DNA of 64,000 nucleotides from Ceratothoa steindachneri (lineage: Eukaryota > Arthropoda > Malacostraca > Isopoda > Cymothoidae): positions 109,512,333 to 109,576,332 of the forward strand of contig OZ018321.1 in the NCBI GenBank assembly GCA_963969495.1, given 5' to 3'. Every line of letters begins with the position of its first letter. Within the stretch, counting starts at the first letter, position 1. Position numbers and translations under genes: made by a program. Shown here piece by piece: positions 22,007 to 32,790 of the stretch. The notes beneath the pieces were generated by a model, which made no database searches, was not told the DNA's origin, and saw only the letters and a program-made list of their open reading frames with translations.

Positions 22007-24251
22007 ATGCCCATGTATGAAAAAAAAACAAAAATCCCACCCCCAACTTCCCCCAAAACATCTACGGAGCCGCCCTCGGGCAGCTCCACCGAGAAAATGG
22101 AGGTCCCCCCCCCCTTGTGCTTGCGCAGGGGACCCTCCATACTTCTTTAACCGGAGAGGAGGCTTACTCCTCTCCTACGCCTACGGGTGTAGGGGACTCC
22201 CCCTCACCCCCTTATCTGGAGGTGCTTTCGGGCACATCCCTATCTCCAGCGGAAGTCCCTCCTTTGCTTTCTAAGGGGACTGCCAAGAAAGCCAGCAGGC
22301 ACCCCAGTGCCGACCGCCCCTCGTGCAAGCGGCTCGGTAGGGCAAACCCCCTTAGGGGGGAGAGGGAAGCCAGGCCCCTTCGGTCGCTTTCCTCAAAAGA
22401 CCTGCTGGCAAGAATTTTAAACCTTTCTGGGGTCAAGGCCTGTGCCTCCCCACACAAGACTGGCGACACAGCCAAGGGGACCTGCGATGTCCTGGGAGGA
22501 AATGGCCAACTGGAGGCCCCTCCTGTGATAGACATGGTCCTTGAGGAGACCCAGCCTCAGACGGTAGGGCCTTCCATGGGGGGGGGGGGGGGAATCCGGG
22601 CGGCGCCAAGCACCGAACCCGAATCCGCCCCTATGCAAGGTCCCCCTCAAATGGCCGAGGGCTCCGAGGCAGTAAAAGGAGGGGAGGGATCTCCTCCGAC
22701 AGGTGCCCCTACGACTACCAGGACCTTCTCCATTTCGGAGAGGGACCTGGCTGAGGCCGGCCCATCTGGCATGAGGGCTTCTGCCGGCGGAGGTGAGAAG
22801 CGGGTTCATTCCCCGCCCTCCTCTCCTAAAAAGACGAAGAAGACTCGGGGCTCCTCTCCATCCGCGGGGGCTGCGGGGACGGATGGGTCTGCTACCACTT
22901 TGGTAGGCGACCAAGCCAAGATCGGCACATCCAGCCCCTCTACCCCCTCGTGTGCGGAGTCCCTGACTAAGACTAACACAAAGAATGCACAGGGCGGAGC
23001 CTCGATGACATCGGGGGGCCCTGATTCAGAGGTTACCTGGCGTTTTCGAGCCCGCTGGCTTCAAACGCTTCCTCGTTATTCGCTCCACTGATAGCACCAT
23101 GTTGTCCAAGGGCAACATGATCCATCAGAGGAGAGGATTAGCTAGTGCAATTGGTAGAGCAGAAGGTAACCCGTTTCTCGGACGGGAGCCTTCTGGCGAA
23201 TGCGGCGAATCCCGCCGAGGCAGCGAAGATAAGTGCTCTGCGAACACTTCATGGCACCCCGGTGAGTGTGACGCCGTACTCTACCATGAACTTTGTGAAA
23301 GGAGTAGTTTATGCGAGGGAACTCGTTGACTACTCCATTAAGGACATCACCCTAGAGCTGGCCGACCATGGGGCAGTCAAGGTCGAACGTGTGATGAGAA
23401 AACAGGGAGGGGCCTCGAGACCCACCCCTACACTCTTCGTCACGTTCGACTGTGACAAGCTCCCTGAGTCGGTGCGTGCCGGTTGGTACCGCTACCGCGT
23501 GAAGGCATTCGTGCCACTGCCGCGGCGGTGCTATTACTGTCACCGCTTCGGCCATACGAATCGATCATGTAGACGTGCAAAATCGGGGTCACCCGAAGTC
23601 TGTGTAAATTGCTCCAAGGTCGCACACGATAAGTCCAAATCGTGTGTGGCCAAGTGTGTCAATTGCGGAGAGCCGCACCCTGCTTCTTCGAACCAATGTG
23701 GTGCATATTTCCTTGAGAAAGAAATCCTGGCCGTTCAGGCCCAGGATCGACTCTCATTCCGCAAGGCTAAGGACTTGGTCCTGGCGCGCCCGGCTCTGCC
23801 TGGGACGTCATATGCCTCAATAGTTAGGAAAGCACCCTCTGCTCCTGGCCCATCCAGGCCAACGAGCACGGTTGTTTCCACGCCCATTCGGAGCCCTTCT
23901 GCGGGCTATACTAAACCCGGGCGCTCCCCTGGTAAAGCTGGCGGCAAAAAGGGTTCACGCCCAGCCCCGGCTAAAACCAGGGCTCCCCCCTCTTCCCCAA
24001 GCGTGACCGTTTCCCGTAAGGCGAAACGGCCACGCGCCTCCACCGAGTCGTTAGACTCACAGGACGCAGCACCCTTGAAGATGGTCGCTAGGCCATCTTC
24101 CGGGGTTCCTAAAGCTGTTCCTCGAAAGGAGGACAGCAACAAAGGAGCTTCGGCTCCTTCGCCCACGCCCCGAGGTGGAGCGAGTGGCTCGGAGACGGTG
24201 GTTCCTCGAAAAGAGGGCCCCCCGCCTCCCAAGCCGCAACGCCCGCCCTAG
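22007..24251 (+). pseudogene. LINE-A ORF1, duplicate copy, frameshifted
   Basis: The same protein as the ORF1 at 16182-18424. The longer G run at about 22578 keeps the N-terminal frame open to 23091 (324 codons from 22117). The extra base near 23012 then breaks it, and a 2-bp deletion near 23155 breaks it again. From 23145 a 368-codon frame includes all three CCHC knuckles (CYYC..H..C at ~23530) and the basic Pro/Ser tail. It ends at the same mutant TAG. Two start points are possible; 22007 matches the other copies. Confidence 0.85.
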
Positions 24252-24337
24252 GTTTCGAGGCGGAGGGAGGAAAAGACTCGCATGGCGAGCCCAACCTCCC
24301 CCAATAAGTCCTCGAAGGCGACAGCGCCTTCAGCGCT

Positions 24338-24465
24338 TTGTCCGGCCAACCGCGCCCGGGGTTCTGCCCCCGGGAAGCGTACGGCCATTCCCGTGAGGGT
24401 CTTCAATTCGAGGAGGGCCCCCGGATCTCCTCCGAGCTAGGCCTGGAGGGCATATTCCTTCAATG
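24338..24465 (+). pseudogene. LINE-A ORF2 start, truncated
   Basis: The first ~42 codons of ORF2 (MSGQPRPGFCPREAYG.. to LEGIFLQ) are retained, then the frame runs into inverted LTR sequence. It carries no catalytic residue. Confidence 0.75.
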
Positions 24466-24467
24466 CG

Positions 24468-24682
24468 TGCGTGGATGTCTGGCGGGCCGATATTATGTAT
24501 CTTCGATATGCTTAAGAAGTGGAACTGAGCTCAAGGATAATAATATTGCTATCATTAATAAAATAGAGTTTTATTAATACTAACTATCAACAATACACAA
24601 AACGGAAAATATTGAATAAACAGAGAATGGAAAGGGTCGTGGGGGCTCGGGCTAATCCGAGGATTAAAAGATTTAAAAAGGT
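24468..24682 (-). mobile_element. Inverted LTR 3' end (215 bp)
   Basis: Reverse complement of 33004-33219, running from ACCTTTTTAA through AATAAA to ..CACGCA. In minus-strand order it directly follows the poly-A of the LINE-A copy at 24683-32027. This is the right-hand flank expected for a LINE inserted in the LTR at the site used at 15664. Confidence 0.85.
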
Positions 24683-24974
24683 TTTTGTTTTTTTTTAATT
24701 AAGGGGCTATCTGGCGACTGCCGACTAAGGCATAAGTTGCCGTAAACAAACAGCCTAGTTCTAGGCTACTTTAAAAATTGAACAGGAAACAATAAAAAGA
24801 AAACAATAACTAAGCAATAACAAAAACAACAACAATTAAACCGGGTTAAATGAAAGGGAGAAGGCCGGCCTCCCCCCAAAAGTCAATAAGTCCACCAGTC
24901 AAAGTACACGCACTCGACCCGAGTACAAGGGACAGGCGGTAGCAACCACGCCCATCCCGGTACCGGGACAGGTG

Positions 24975-25688
24975 TCATGCGCGAAGATCACCCAGACTGG
25001 GACATTCGACAAGAATGTGCCGAACAGTCTGGGGGACGACGTAGTCGATGCAATAGGGCGCAGGCGAGCGCTCCATGAAATATTGATGCGTCACACGAGT
25101 GTGGCCGATTCGGAGACGACAGAAAGCAACCTGAAGCCGCCGTGGCATTGGGGGATAGGTCCATGGGAACAGTCGTGGCGCCATGGCCCGCAACTTTAAG
25201 TTCCTTTCGACCGTCTCCCATCTTCTTTGCCAAGCAGTCCGAAGAGCTGCCCGTATTCCTGCCATGTTATCAGTGTTAGGAAGAGCGAAACGCTGGTCCG
25301 GTCGCAGAGTCCTCGCGGACTCTTTGGCGCCCTCATCAGGGCGCTCATTCCCCGCAATTCCTACATGTCCAGGAACCCAGCAGAAGATAATCTCGACATT
25401 TGCCCGGCTCGCCAAAACCGTGGCGTCACGAATTTCGCGAACCAGGGGATGCGGAGATTCCAATGCCCCGAGAGCATTCAGGGCGCTTTGTGAGTCGCTA
25501 TAGATCACGATCTGGTCTCCGAACCGGGCACGTCGCGTAATCTCCCGTACCGAGTGGTGTATTGCCACCAGCTCGTCCGTGAAGACAGACGCAGCGCCTG
25601 GTAGAGCCCCGCTGACTTCAAACAGAGGGGATACGGCGTGGAAGCTGACCCCCTCTTGGGACTTGGAGCCAGCCGTATACACTGGCAC
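24975..25688 (-). pseudogene. LINE-A RNase H and C-terminal zinc motif
   Basis: RNase H removes the RNA strand of the RNA:DNA hybrid. In this copy the first catalytic site reads YTAGS (about 25666-25680) instead of YTDGS, so the first Asp is lost. TDELVAI, YSDSQ, WVPGHVGI and NERPDEG remain. The C-terminal cysteine-histidine motif is also damaged: YCIDYV replaces C-x2-C. A one-base insertion near 25690 separates it from the RT frame. The natural stop lies to the left, but a frame change comes first. Confidence 0.85.
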
Positions 25689-27894
25689 GGTAAACAGCGT
25701 GACACGATGTGTGCTCCAAAAAGGTCAAACGCAATACTCCCGGCGCAGTACAAGCTTTGGGAGCAAAGGCGTGGCGACAGATAGCCAAATGTGGTACCCT
25801 CCAGGGTGGCGTCCTGGGCAGAACCAGGGGCGCAACCGGTCCGAGAGCTATATCTACCTCTCGAAGGAGTTTCCTGGCCCTAAACCCAAAGGGCTTAGGA
25901 TATGACTGGCGTCTCTCGGTGGCATAGGCACCATCGAGATCAGCTGCGGATGCAGTGAGAGCTGTTGGCGACTGAGGGAGGCGCCGGGCTCGCGCGTTCC
26001 AGCGAGGGATGCACTGCACGCGGCGCAGAGCGAGTGGCATCTCCCCAGCATCGACCAACAGGCTCTCAATGGGGGAAGTGCGGAAGGCACCGGTCGCAAG
26101 GCGAAGGCCGGTGTGGTGGATCGAATCCACCTTCCGCAATAAACGCTCGGCTGCGGATGCATAAAACTCGCATCCGTAGTCGAGCTTCGAGCGAACAAAG
26201 GATCGATAAAAAAGTAAGGCAGTAGCCCTATCAGCGCCCCAAGGGCTGAACGTCACGGAACGGAGAATGTCCATGGCGCGGGTACAAGAGACCCTAAGGC
26301 TGCAAATATGAGCCTCCCAGGTGAGGCGTCGGTCGAATACAAGACCAAGGAAACGGTGCGACTCAACCACATCCAGGCGCACCCCATTAAGAAACAAATC
26401 TGGGGCGGGGTGAAGCCGTGGATGGCGGCAGAAGTGCACCACCTTAGTCTTGGCCAAAGAAAACCGAAACCTGTGCGCTTCGGCATAGCGAGAGACGCGG
26501 TTCAATGCCTGTTGGAGTCGACGCTCCAGAGTTGGCATCTGGGCCGCGCCAAAAGAGATCGAAAGGTAGGCCACGTAGAGCGTAGCGAGAACATCTTCCG
26601 GCAGCACCGAGGTGATGCCGTTGATGCTCAGGTCAAAGAGTGTGACACTGAGGACACTTCCCTGCGGGACACCCTCTTCCTGCTCCTTTGGGCCGGAGAG
26701 GGCTCCCCCCATCCGTACGCGGAATCGACGATCTCGCAAAAATTCAGATATAAACATTGGGAGGCGTCCCCTCGCCCCCATCGTGTGGAGAGTCTCCATG
26801 ATACCGTATCGCCATGCGGTATCATAGGCCTTCTCCAGATCAAAAAACACCGTGGCGTAGTGCTGTCTACGAAGGAAAGCCTCGCAGAGGCATTTTCCAG
26901 TCGGAGCAGAGCATCCGACGTGGAGTGCAGAAGACAGATGGCCTCCGCTGTCCAGGAAATAGGCTAATCTAACATTTACCAATTTCTCCATCAACTTGCA
27001 CACGCAAGAGGTTAGAGAGATTGGGTGGAAACCGGTCGGAGTAGAGTGATCTCTTCCCGGCTTGCGAAAGGCGAGCACAGTAGCCATTCGCCAGGAGTCT
27101 GGGAGAAGACCTTCCACCCAGATCCTGTTGAACAAATCTAACAGAAAGACCATGCCTCGCTCACCCAGGTGTCGAAGCATGGCGTACGGGACATCGTCCG
27201 GACCATGGGCGGTGTCCGCGCACGAAGCGAGGGCGGAACGCAAATCACTCACAGTAAACTTGTCGTTGAAGGGTTCTCCGCCTCTGGACGTAAAGTCCAG
27301 CCGGCGGCCTTCCGCGACATCACGACGTGCATTGAATGCTGGCGGAGCAGCATCACGGCTAGAGAATGCGGAAAAAGCGGTCGCTAAGGATTCCGCCACG
27401 GACGCGGGGTCCGAGATTGCGGTCCCATTCTCCTGGAGAACGGGAGGGGGGTCCTGCGAGAACTTGCCCCGAATCCTTTTGACTCGCTTCCACACCTCAG
27501 CTAAAGGGGTCTTCCCGTTAAGTGAAGAAACGTATGCCCGCCAAGAAGAGCAGCGGGCGTGCTTCGAAATATACCGGAACCTAGCCCTACCCCGACGAAA
27601 TTCAGCGACAGTGAAATCATTCGGGCGGCGCTTATAGCGCATGTAGGCATAATGCTTCTGTTTGAAGGCCGTCTCACACTCGGCCGACCACCATGGGAGT
27701 GGTCGGTGTGCAAAACGGCCAGACGTCCTAGGAATAGTAGTCAGGCCCACGGCGATGAGGTTGCCGGAGAAGAACTCAACGGCCTCATCTACCGACCTAA
27801 ACTCCTCGACTGAGATAGAGAATTCAGTCATTTCCTGAAATGCAGGCCACCGCGCCCGCGCCAAGCACCACCGAGGTGGTCTCTCAGGCGGCAT
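25618..27894 (-). pseudogene. LINE-A reverse transcriptase, 758-codon open frame with dead YVAY site
   Basis: The largest open frame in the window. It covers the linker after the endonuclease (27894 to about 27250), then RT blocks: GPDDVPYAMLRHLG, FHPISLTS, FFDLEKAYD, EEGVPQGSVLS and the thumb with FFYRSFVRSKLDYG. The catalytic box reads YVAY (26566-26577), so both aspartates of YVDD are gone. The QCGFRKFH block is removed by the 23-bp deletion near 26925; a nearby single-base loss restores frame. It is joined upstream to the endonuclease ORF by a one-base deletion at ~27895. It is open but catalytically dead. Confidence 0.9.
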
Positions 27895-28652
27895 TGCCCT
27901 GAAAATGATATTTGAATGGGAAAGTGATCACTACCATGGAGGTCATCGACCACCCCCCAATCAAAATCAGGCTGTGCATCCGAAGAGCACAAAGATAGGT
28001 CAAGGCAAGAAGATGAAGCGGTTCTCGGACAGTGATGCGTAAACTCATCCACGTTTAGGACACCCATCTCAAGCTCTTCGATCAGATCGGCAAGAACTTG
28101 TCCCCTGGGATTTATGGAGTAATCTCCCCAGAGAGGATGCCTGCCGTTCAGATCTCCAAGCAAGAGATAAGGCCTCGGCAACCGTGCCACGACGCAGCGG
28201 AAGTCCCCCGCGTCGAAGTCAGCTGACGGTGGAATGTACGCAGAAATGATAGTATACCTCCTATCCAGGTGCATCTGCACAGCCACTGCCTGAAAGGAGG
28301 TATCTAAAGAGAAAGGAAGAACGGATACATCATGCCGGGTGTAAACCGCGCATCCCCCAGCCCGGCCATCCCGAGGTGGTGGGGTCGCAAGACCCTTGTA
28401 CCCCGGGAGGGCGGGCAGGGGGCACTCGCCTAGCATGGTCTCCTGCAAAAAGATAGCTAACGGGGAGCGGGACGAGATGAGCCTCCGCAGCTCCTCCCAG
28501 TTGGCCCGGAGTCCACGGCAATTCCATTGAAGGAATATGCCCTCCAGGACTAGCTCGGAGGAGACGCGGGAACCCTCCTTGAACTGAAGACCCTCACGGG
28601 AATGGCCGTACGCTTCCCGGGGGCAGAACCCCAGGCACTGTTGGCCGGACAA
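27828..28652 (-). pseudogene. LINE-A ORF2 start and APE-like endonuclease (274 codons)
   Basis: Begins MSGQ at 28652 and overlaps the last ~100 bases of ORF1. The endonuclease reads FLQWNCRGLRANWEEL, AIFLQETMLG (catalytic Glu region), YIPPSADFD, LLLGDLNGRHPLWGD and VDDLHGSDHFPIQISF: a complete set of APE-type motifs. It probably nicked the target DNA to prime reverse transcription. A one-base deletion near 27895 ends this frame. Apart from that indel the domain looks intact. Confidence 0.88.
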
Positions 28653-30687
28653 AGCGCTGGAGGCGCTGTCGCCTTCGAGGACTTATTGGGGAAGGTTGGG
28701 ATCGCCATGCGAGTCTTTCCCTCCCTCCGCCTCGAAACCTTAGGCGGGCGCTGCGGCTTCGGAGGCGGGGGCCCCTCTTTTCGAGGAACCACCGTCTCCG
28801 CGCCACTCGCTCCACCTCGGGGAGTGGGCGAAGGAGCCGAAGCTCCTTTGTTGCTGTCCTCCTTTCGGGGGACAGCTTTAGGAACCCCCGAAGATGGCCT
28901 AGCGACCATCTTCTGGGGTGTTGCCTCCTGTGAGTCTAACGACTCGGTGGAGGCGCGTGGCCGTTTCGCCTTGCGGCAAACAGTCACGCTGGGGGAAGAG
29001 GGGGGAGCCCTGGTTTTAGCCGGGGCTGGGTATGAACCCTTTTTGCCGCCAGCTTTACCAGGGGACGCCCGGGTTGGGTAGAGCCCGCAGAAGGGCTCCG
29101 AATGGGCGCGGAAACAACCGTGCTCGTTGGCCTGGATGGGCCAGGAGCAGAGGGTGCCTTTCTAACAACTGAGGCATATGACGTCCCAGGCAGAGCCGGG
29201 CCCACCAGGACCAAGTCCTTAGCCTCGCGGAATGAGAGTCTATCCTGGGCCTGAACGGCCAGGATTTCATTCTCCAGGAGATATGCAACACATTACTTCG
29301 AAGAAGCAGGGTGCGGCTCTCCGCAATTGACACACTTGGCCACACACGATTTGGACTTATCGTGTGCGACAGTAATAGCACCGCCGCGGCAGTGGCACAA
29401 ATGCCTTCACGTGGTAGCGGTACCAACCGGCACGCACCGACTCAGGGAGCTTGTCACAGTCGAACGTGACGAAGAGTGTAGGGATGGGTCTCGAAGCCCC
29501 TCCCTGTTTTCTCATCACACGTTCGACCTTGACCGCCCCATGGTCAGCCAGCTCTAGGGTGATGTCCTCAATGGAGTAGTCAACGAGTTCCCTTGCATAA
29601 ACTACTCCTTTCACAAAGTTCATGGTAGAGTGCGGCGTCACACTCAGCAGGGTGCCATGAAGTGTCCGAAAAGCACTTATCTTGGCCGCCTCGGCGGGAT
29701 TCGCCGCATTCGCCAGAAGGCTCCCGTCCGAGAAACGGGTCACCTTCGGCTCTCTACCAATTGCACTAGCTAATCCTCTCTGATGGATCATGTTGCCCTT
29801 GGACAACATGGTGCCATCAGTGGAGCAAATAACGAGGAAGCGTTTGAAGCCAGCTGGCTCGAAAACGCCAGGTAACCTCTGAATCAGGGGCCCCGATGTC
29901 ATCGAGGCTCCGCCCTGTGCACTCTTGGCGTTAGTCTTGGTCAGGAGCTCCGCACACGAGGGGGTAGAGGGGCCGGATGTACCGATCTTGGCTTGATCGC
30001 CTACCAAAGTGGCAGCAGACCCATCCGTCCCCGCAGCCCCCGCGGATGGAGAGGAGCCCCGAGTCTTCTTCGTCTTTTTCATTTTTGGAGAGGAGGGCGG
30101 GGAATAAACCCGCTTCTCACCTCCGCCGGCAGAAGCCCCTAGGCCAGATATACCGGCCTCAGCCAGGTCCCTCTCCGAAATGGAGGTCCTGGTAGTCGTA
30201 GGGGCACCTGACGGAGGAGATCCCTCCCCTCCTTGTACTGCTTTGGAGCCCTCAGCCGTTTGAGGAGGACCCTGCATAGGGGCGGATTCGGGTTCGGTGC
30301 TTGCCGCCGAGCCCGAATTCCCCCCCATGGAAGGCCCTACCGTCTGAGGCTGGGTCTCCTCAAGGACCATGTCTATCACAGGAGGGGCCTCCGTGTGGGG
30401 AGGCACAGGCCTTGACTCCAGCAAGGTTTAAAATTCTTGCCAGCAGGTCTTTTGAGGGAAGCGACCGAAGGGGCCTGGCTTCCCTCTACCCCCTAAGGGG
30501 GTTTGCCCTACCGAGCCGCTTGCACGAGGGGCGGTCGGCAATGGGGTGCCTGCTGGCTTTCTTGGCAGTCCCCTTAGAAATCAAAGGAGGGACTGCCGCT
30601 GGAGATAGGGAGGTGCCCGAAAGCACCTCCAGAGAAGGGGGTGAGGGGGAGTCCCCTACACCCGTAGGCGTAGGAGAGGAGTAAGCC

Positions 30688-30700
30688 TCCTCTCCGGTTA
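30688..30700. repeat. 13-bp target-site duplication, left copy
   Basis: TCCTCTCCGGTTA precedes the plus-strand LINE-A insert and recurs perfectly at 31379-31391 after its poly-A. Confidence 0.95.
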
Positions 30701-30714
30701 CTCACACCGACTAC

Positions 30715-31134
30715 ATGGCAGGAATTCGGGCAGCTCTTCGGACTGCTTGGCAAAGAAGATGGGAGACGGTCGAAGGGAACTTAAAGTTGCGTGCCATTGC
30801 GCCGCGACTGTTCCCATGGACCTATCCCCCAATGCCGCGGCGGCTTCAGGTTGCTTTCTGTCGTCTCCGAATCGGACACACTCGTGTGACGCATCGCTAT
30901 CTGATGGAGCGCTCGCCTGCGCCCTATTGCAACGGCTGCGTCGTCCCCCAGACTGTTCGGCACATTCTTGTTGAATGTCCCAGTCTGGGTGATCTTCGCG
31001 CACGATACCTGTCCCAGTACCGGGATGGGCGGGGTCGCTACCGCCTGTCCCTTGTGCTCGGGACAGATTCGTGCACATTGACTTGTGGACTTGTTGACTT
31101 CTTGGGGGAGGCCGGCCTTCTCCCTATTATTTAA
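30715..31134 (+). CDS. LINE-A ORF2 C-terminus, open partial frame
   Basis: An uninterrupted 139-codon frame to the natural TAA. It holds the basic linker (RAALRTAWQRRW, PPMPRRLQVAFCRLRIGHT) and the zinc-like motif CNGC-x7-H-x4-C (about 30930-30985), then LLPII at the C-terminus. This region follows RNase H in I-group elements and probably binds nucleic acid. The catalytic domains are missing because of 5' truncation, so it is not functional alone. Confidence 0.85.
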   Translation: MAGIRAALRTAWQRRWETVEGNLKLRAIAPRLFPWTYPPMPRRLQVAFCRLRIGHTRVTHRYLMERSPAPYCNGCVVPQTVRHILVECPSLGDLRARYLSQYRDGRGRYRLSLVLGTDSCTLTCGLVDFLGEAGLLPII

Positions 31135-31320
31135 GCAAGGTTTGTTGTTATTTTTTTGTTTTGTTTTTTGTTTGTTTTTCTCCTTTAGTTGCACGCTCCT
31201 GCGCCGGGGGACCTCTCCCCGACGCACCAGCTTGCTTCCTTTCCCCCTTTTGGGGTGTTGTTTTTTTTTCTCTCTTTAATTTTATTTTAAAGTAGCCTAG
31301 AACTAGGCCAGTTTTAATAC

Positions 31321-31378
31321 GGCGACTAATGCCCAAGTAGGCAGTCGCCAGATCAGCTCTTAAAAAAAAAAAAAAAAA
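31321..31378 (+). other. LINE-A 3' terminal stem-loop and poly-A
   Basis: GGCGACT (31321-31327) pairs with AGTCGCC (31343-31349) around a 15-base loop, 12 bases before the poly-A. The same stem, with compensating or tolerated changes, lies at the 3' ends near 7305, 9110, 24715, 36800 and 46870. It is a likely recognition element for the LINE's own RT. Confidence 0.7.
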
Positions 31379-31391
31379 TCCTCTCCGGTTA
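31379..31391. repeat. 13-bp target-site duplication, right copy
   Basis: A perfect match to 30688-30700. The older minus-strand LINE-A resumes here. Confidence 0.95.
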
Positions 31392-32402
31392 AAGACTTAT
31401 GGAGGGTCCCCTGCGAAAGCACCACGGGGGGGGGGACCTCCATTTTCTCGGTGGAGCTGCCCGAGGGCGGCTCCGTTGATTTTCTTGGGGAAGTTGGGGG
31501 TTGGGGTTTTATTTTTTGTCATACATGGGCATGGTGACCCTCTTTTTAATACGGGACGCAATAGCTCATTACCTCTCGCAGTTGCCCGCACTGCGAGAGG
31601 TGCTTACAAGCCCGGCAGAGCCAGGCGCCGCCATTCGGGACCACCCCTCCCGCCTCGTGGCCTGGCAGTCCATCGGCATGGCGGCTCCACCTTGGACACA
31701 GCGTAAAATTGATAGAATGTGAAGAGGAGAGGAAAGGGGATGTGAGGAAGGTATGGGTGGGATGAAGCAGGTTGTTAAAAAAACCCCATCCCGAACCGGA
31801 GCTCAGCCCCGATCCGGGGTGGTTGGCTTGAGAAGGTCAGCATCTACCCTGTGAAATTAGAGGCGGACCAGAGAAAGTTGTGGGAGAGGTTGTATGAAAA
31901 GCGACGAGGTAGGGGAGAAATCAGGCTATCTGAAGGAAGGAAGAGAGGCTAAGCTGGGGCCGGACGGAGCGCTGGATCCCGTCAGCACGGCGGCCAGGAT
32001 GGCAAATCGCCACCCCCCCTTACGGGGGAGTCAATGTTTAAACAAGGAGGTTTATCTTCCCCCCGTTCGCCCCCATACGCCGACCTCGCCAGATTGAGTT
32101 AGGCTTATGGGCAGATAAGGCATTGTTCCCAGGCTCGGCTGTGCATTCCCTCGAAGCTCCCACTCTATTGTCCCCCCACGCCAAGGGAGTGTCTCGACTA
32201 TTTAGATGGAAACTTTACCACTAAGATCAGATTGGAGATCCAGATTTTCGTCGCGAAACATCACCCCGACCCTCTCTCACTTTGTGCGCCAAGGGACCTC
32301 GACCTCGAGATTCACCATCACTTGTCCAGAAGGAGGACAATATCCCTTGAGTGCCAAGGTTCGAGCCTTTCGTGACGCCAAGTCAACAAGCCTTCCCCCT
32401 CG

Positions 32403-32790
32403 TTGTTCAGAAAGTGAACAACGTTAGAACAGCCATTGTTCGTTCGAGCCCGTTGACCAGAAACGGTTCTCACCCCTTCCCCTGTTGTTCAGAAGAGAAC
32501 AACGTAGAACAGCCATTGTTCTTTTGAGCCCGTTCGCCAAGAAGCGGTTCTCACCCTTCCCCCTTGTTGTTCAGAAGAGAACAACATTAGAACAGCCATT
32601 GTTCTTGAGCCCGTAGACAAGAGACGGTTCTCACCCCCCCTGTTGTTCAGAAGAGGCAACATTAGAACAGCCATTGTTCTTGAGCCCGTAGACAAGAGAC
32701 GGTTCTCACCCCCCCTGTTGTTCAGAAGAGAACAACGTAGGTCAGCCATTGTTCTTCAAGCCGTTCGTCGAGAAACGGTTCTCATTCCCA
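32403..32790 (+). repeat. Dyad repeat array of the intact LTR
   Basis: Five units homologous to 15055-15443, with GTTGTTC/GAACAAC and AGAACA/TGTTCT dyads. One unit (about 32641) has lost part of the first dyad. Confidence 0.85.

Larger units (their letters stand above)
21488..24465 (+). mobile_element. Duplicate of LINE-A 5' half (tandem copy of 15665-18640)
   Basis: Nearly identical to 15665-18640 at an offset of about 5.82 kb, including the same frame-breaking base near 23012 and the same TAG nonsense codon at 24251. It stops at 24465 in ORF2 codons for LQ(W), where an inverted LTR end begins. Small differences (a longer G run at ~22578, a 2-bp loss at ~23155) show later divergence or sequencing slippage. 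Confidence 0.92.
30701..31378 (+). mobile_element. 5'-truncated LINE-A, youngest insertion
   Basis: A 678-bp insert ending in 17 A residues (31362-31378). It is flanked by perfect 13-bp duplications and inserted into ORF1 of the minus-strand LINE-A. It covers the last ~145 codons of ORF2, the 3' UTR and the tail. The clean duplication, pure tail and open frame make it the most recent event here. Confidence 0.95.
28550..31532 (-). pseudogene. LINE-A ORF1, broken by knuckle deletion and nested LINE
   Basis: The start at 31532 (caccATG in reverse) matches the other copies. The N-terminal part is interrupted at 30701-31378 by a younger LINE-A. From 30424 a 355-codon frame is open through LPGVFEPAGFKR and MLSKGNMIHQ to the first knuckle, CYYC. 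A deletion of about 84 bp near 29378 then joins knuckle 1 to knuckle 2, and several indels follow. The C-terminal basic tail (28987-28550) reads through the position where the plus-strand copies have TAG. It ends inside ORF2, giving an overlap of about 103 bases in a different frame. Confidence 0.85.
24683..32027 (-). mobile_element. Near full-length LINE-A copy (6.65 kb) with nested LINE-A insert
   Basis: The most complete copy in the window. The tail begins at 24683 and the 5' terminal hairpin ends at 32027. Removing the younger insert and one target copy (30701-31391) leaves about 6654 bp. In order on the minus strand: 5' UTR, ORF1 (start 31532), ORF2 (start 28652), 3' UTR, poly-A, then LTR sequence. 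It shares the 23-bp RT deletion with the plus-strand copy at 15665-21302. It abuts a forward LTR start at 32028, a junction that insertion alone does not explain. Confidence 0.9.
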
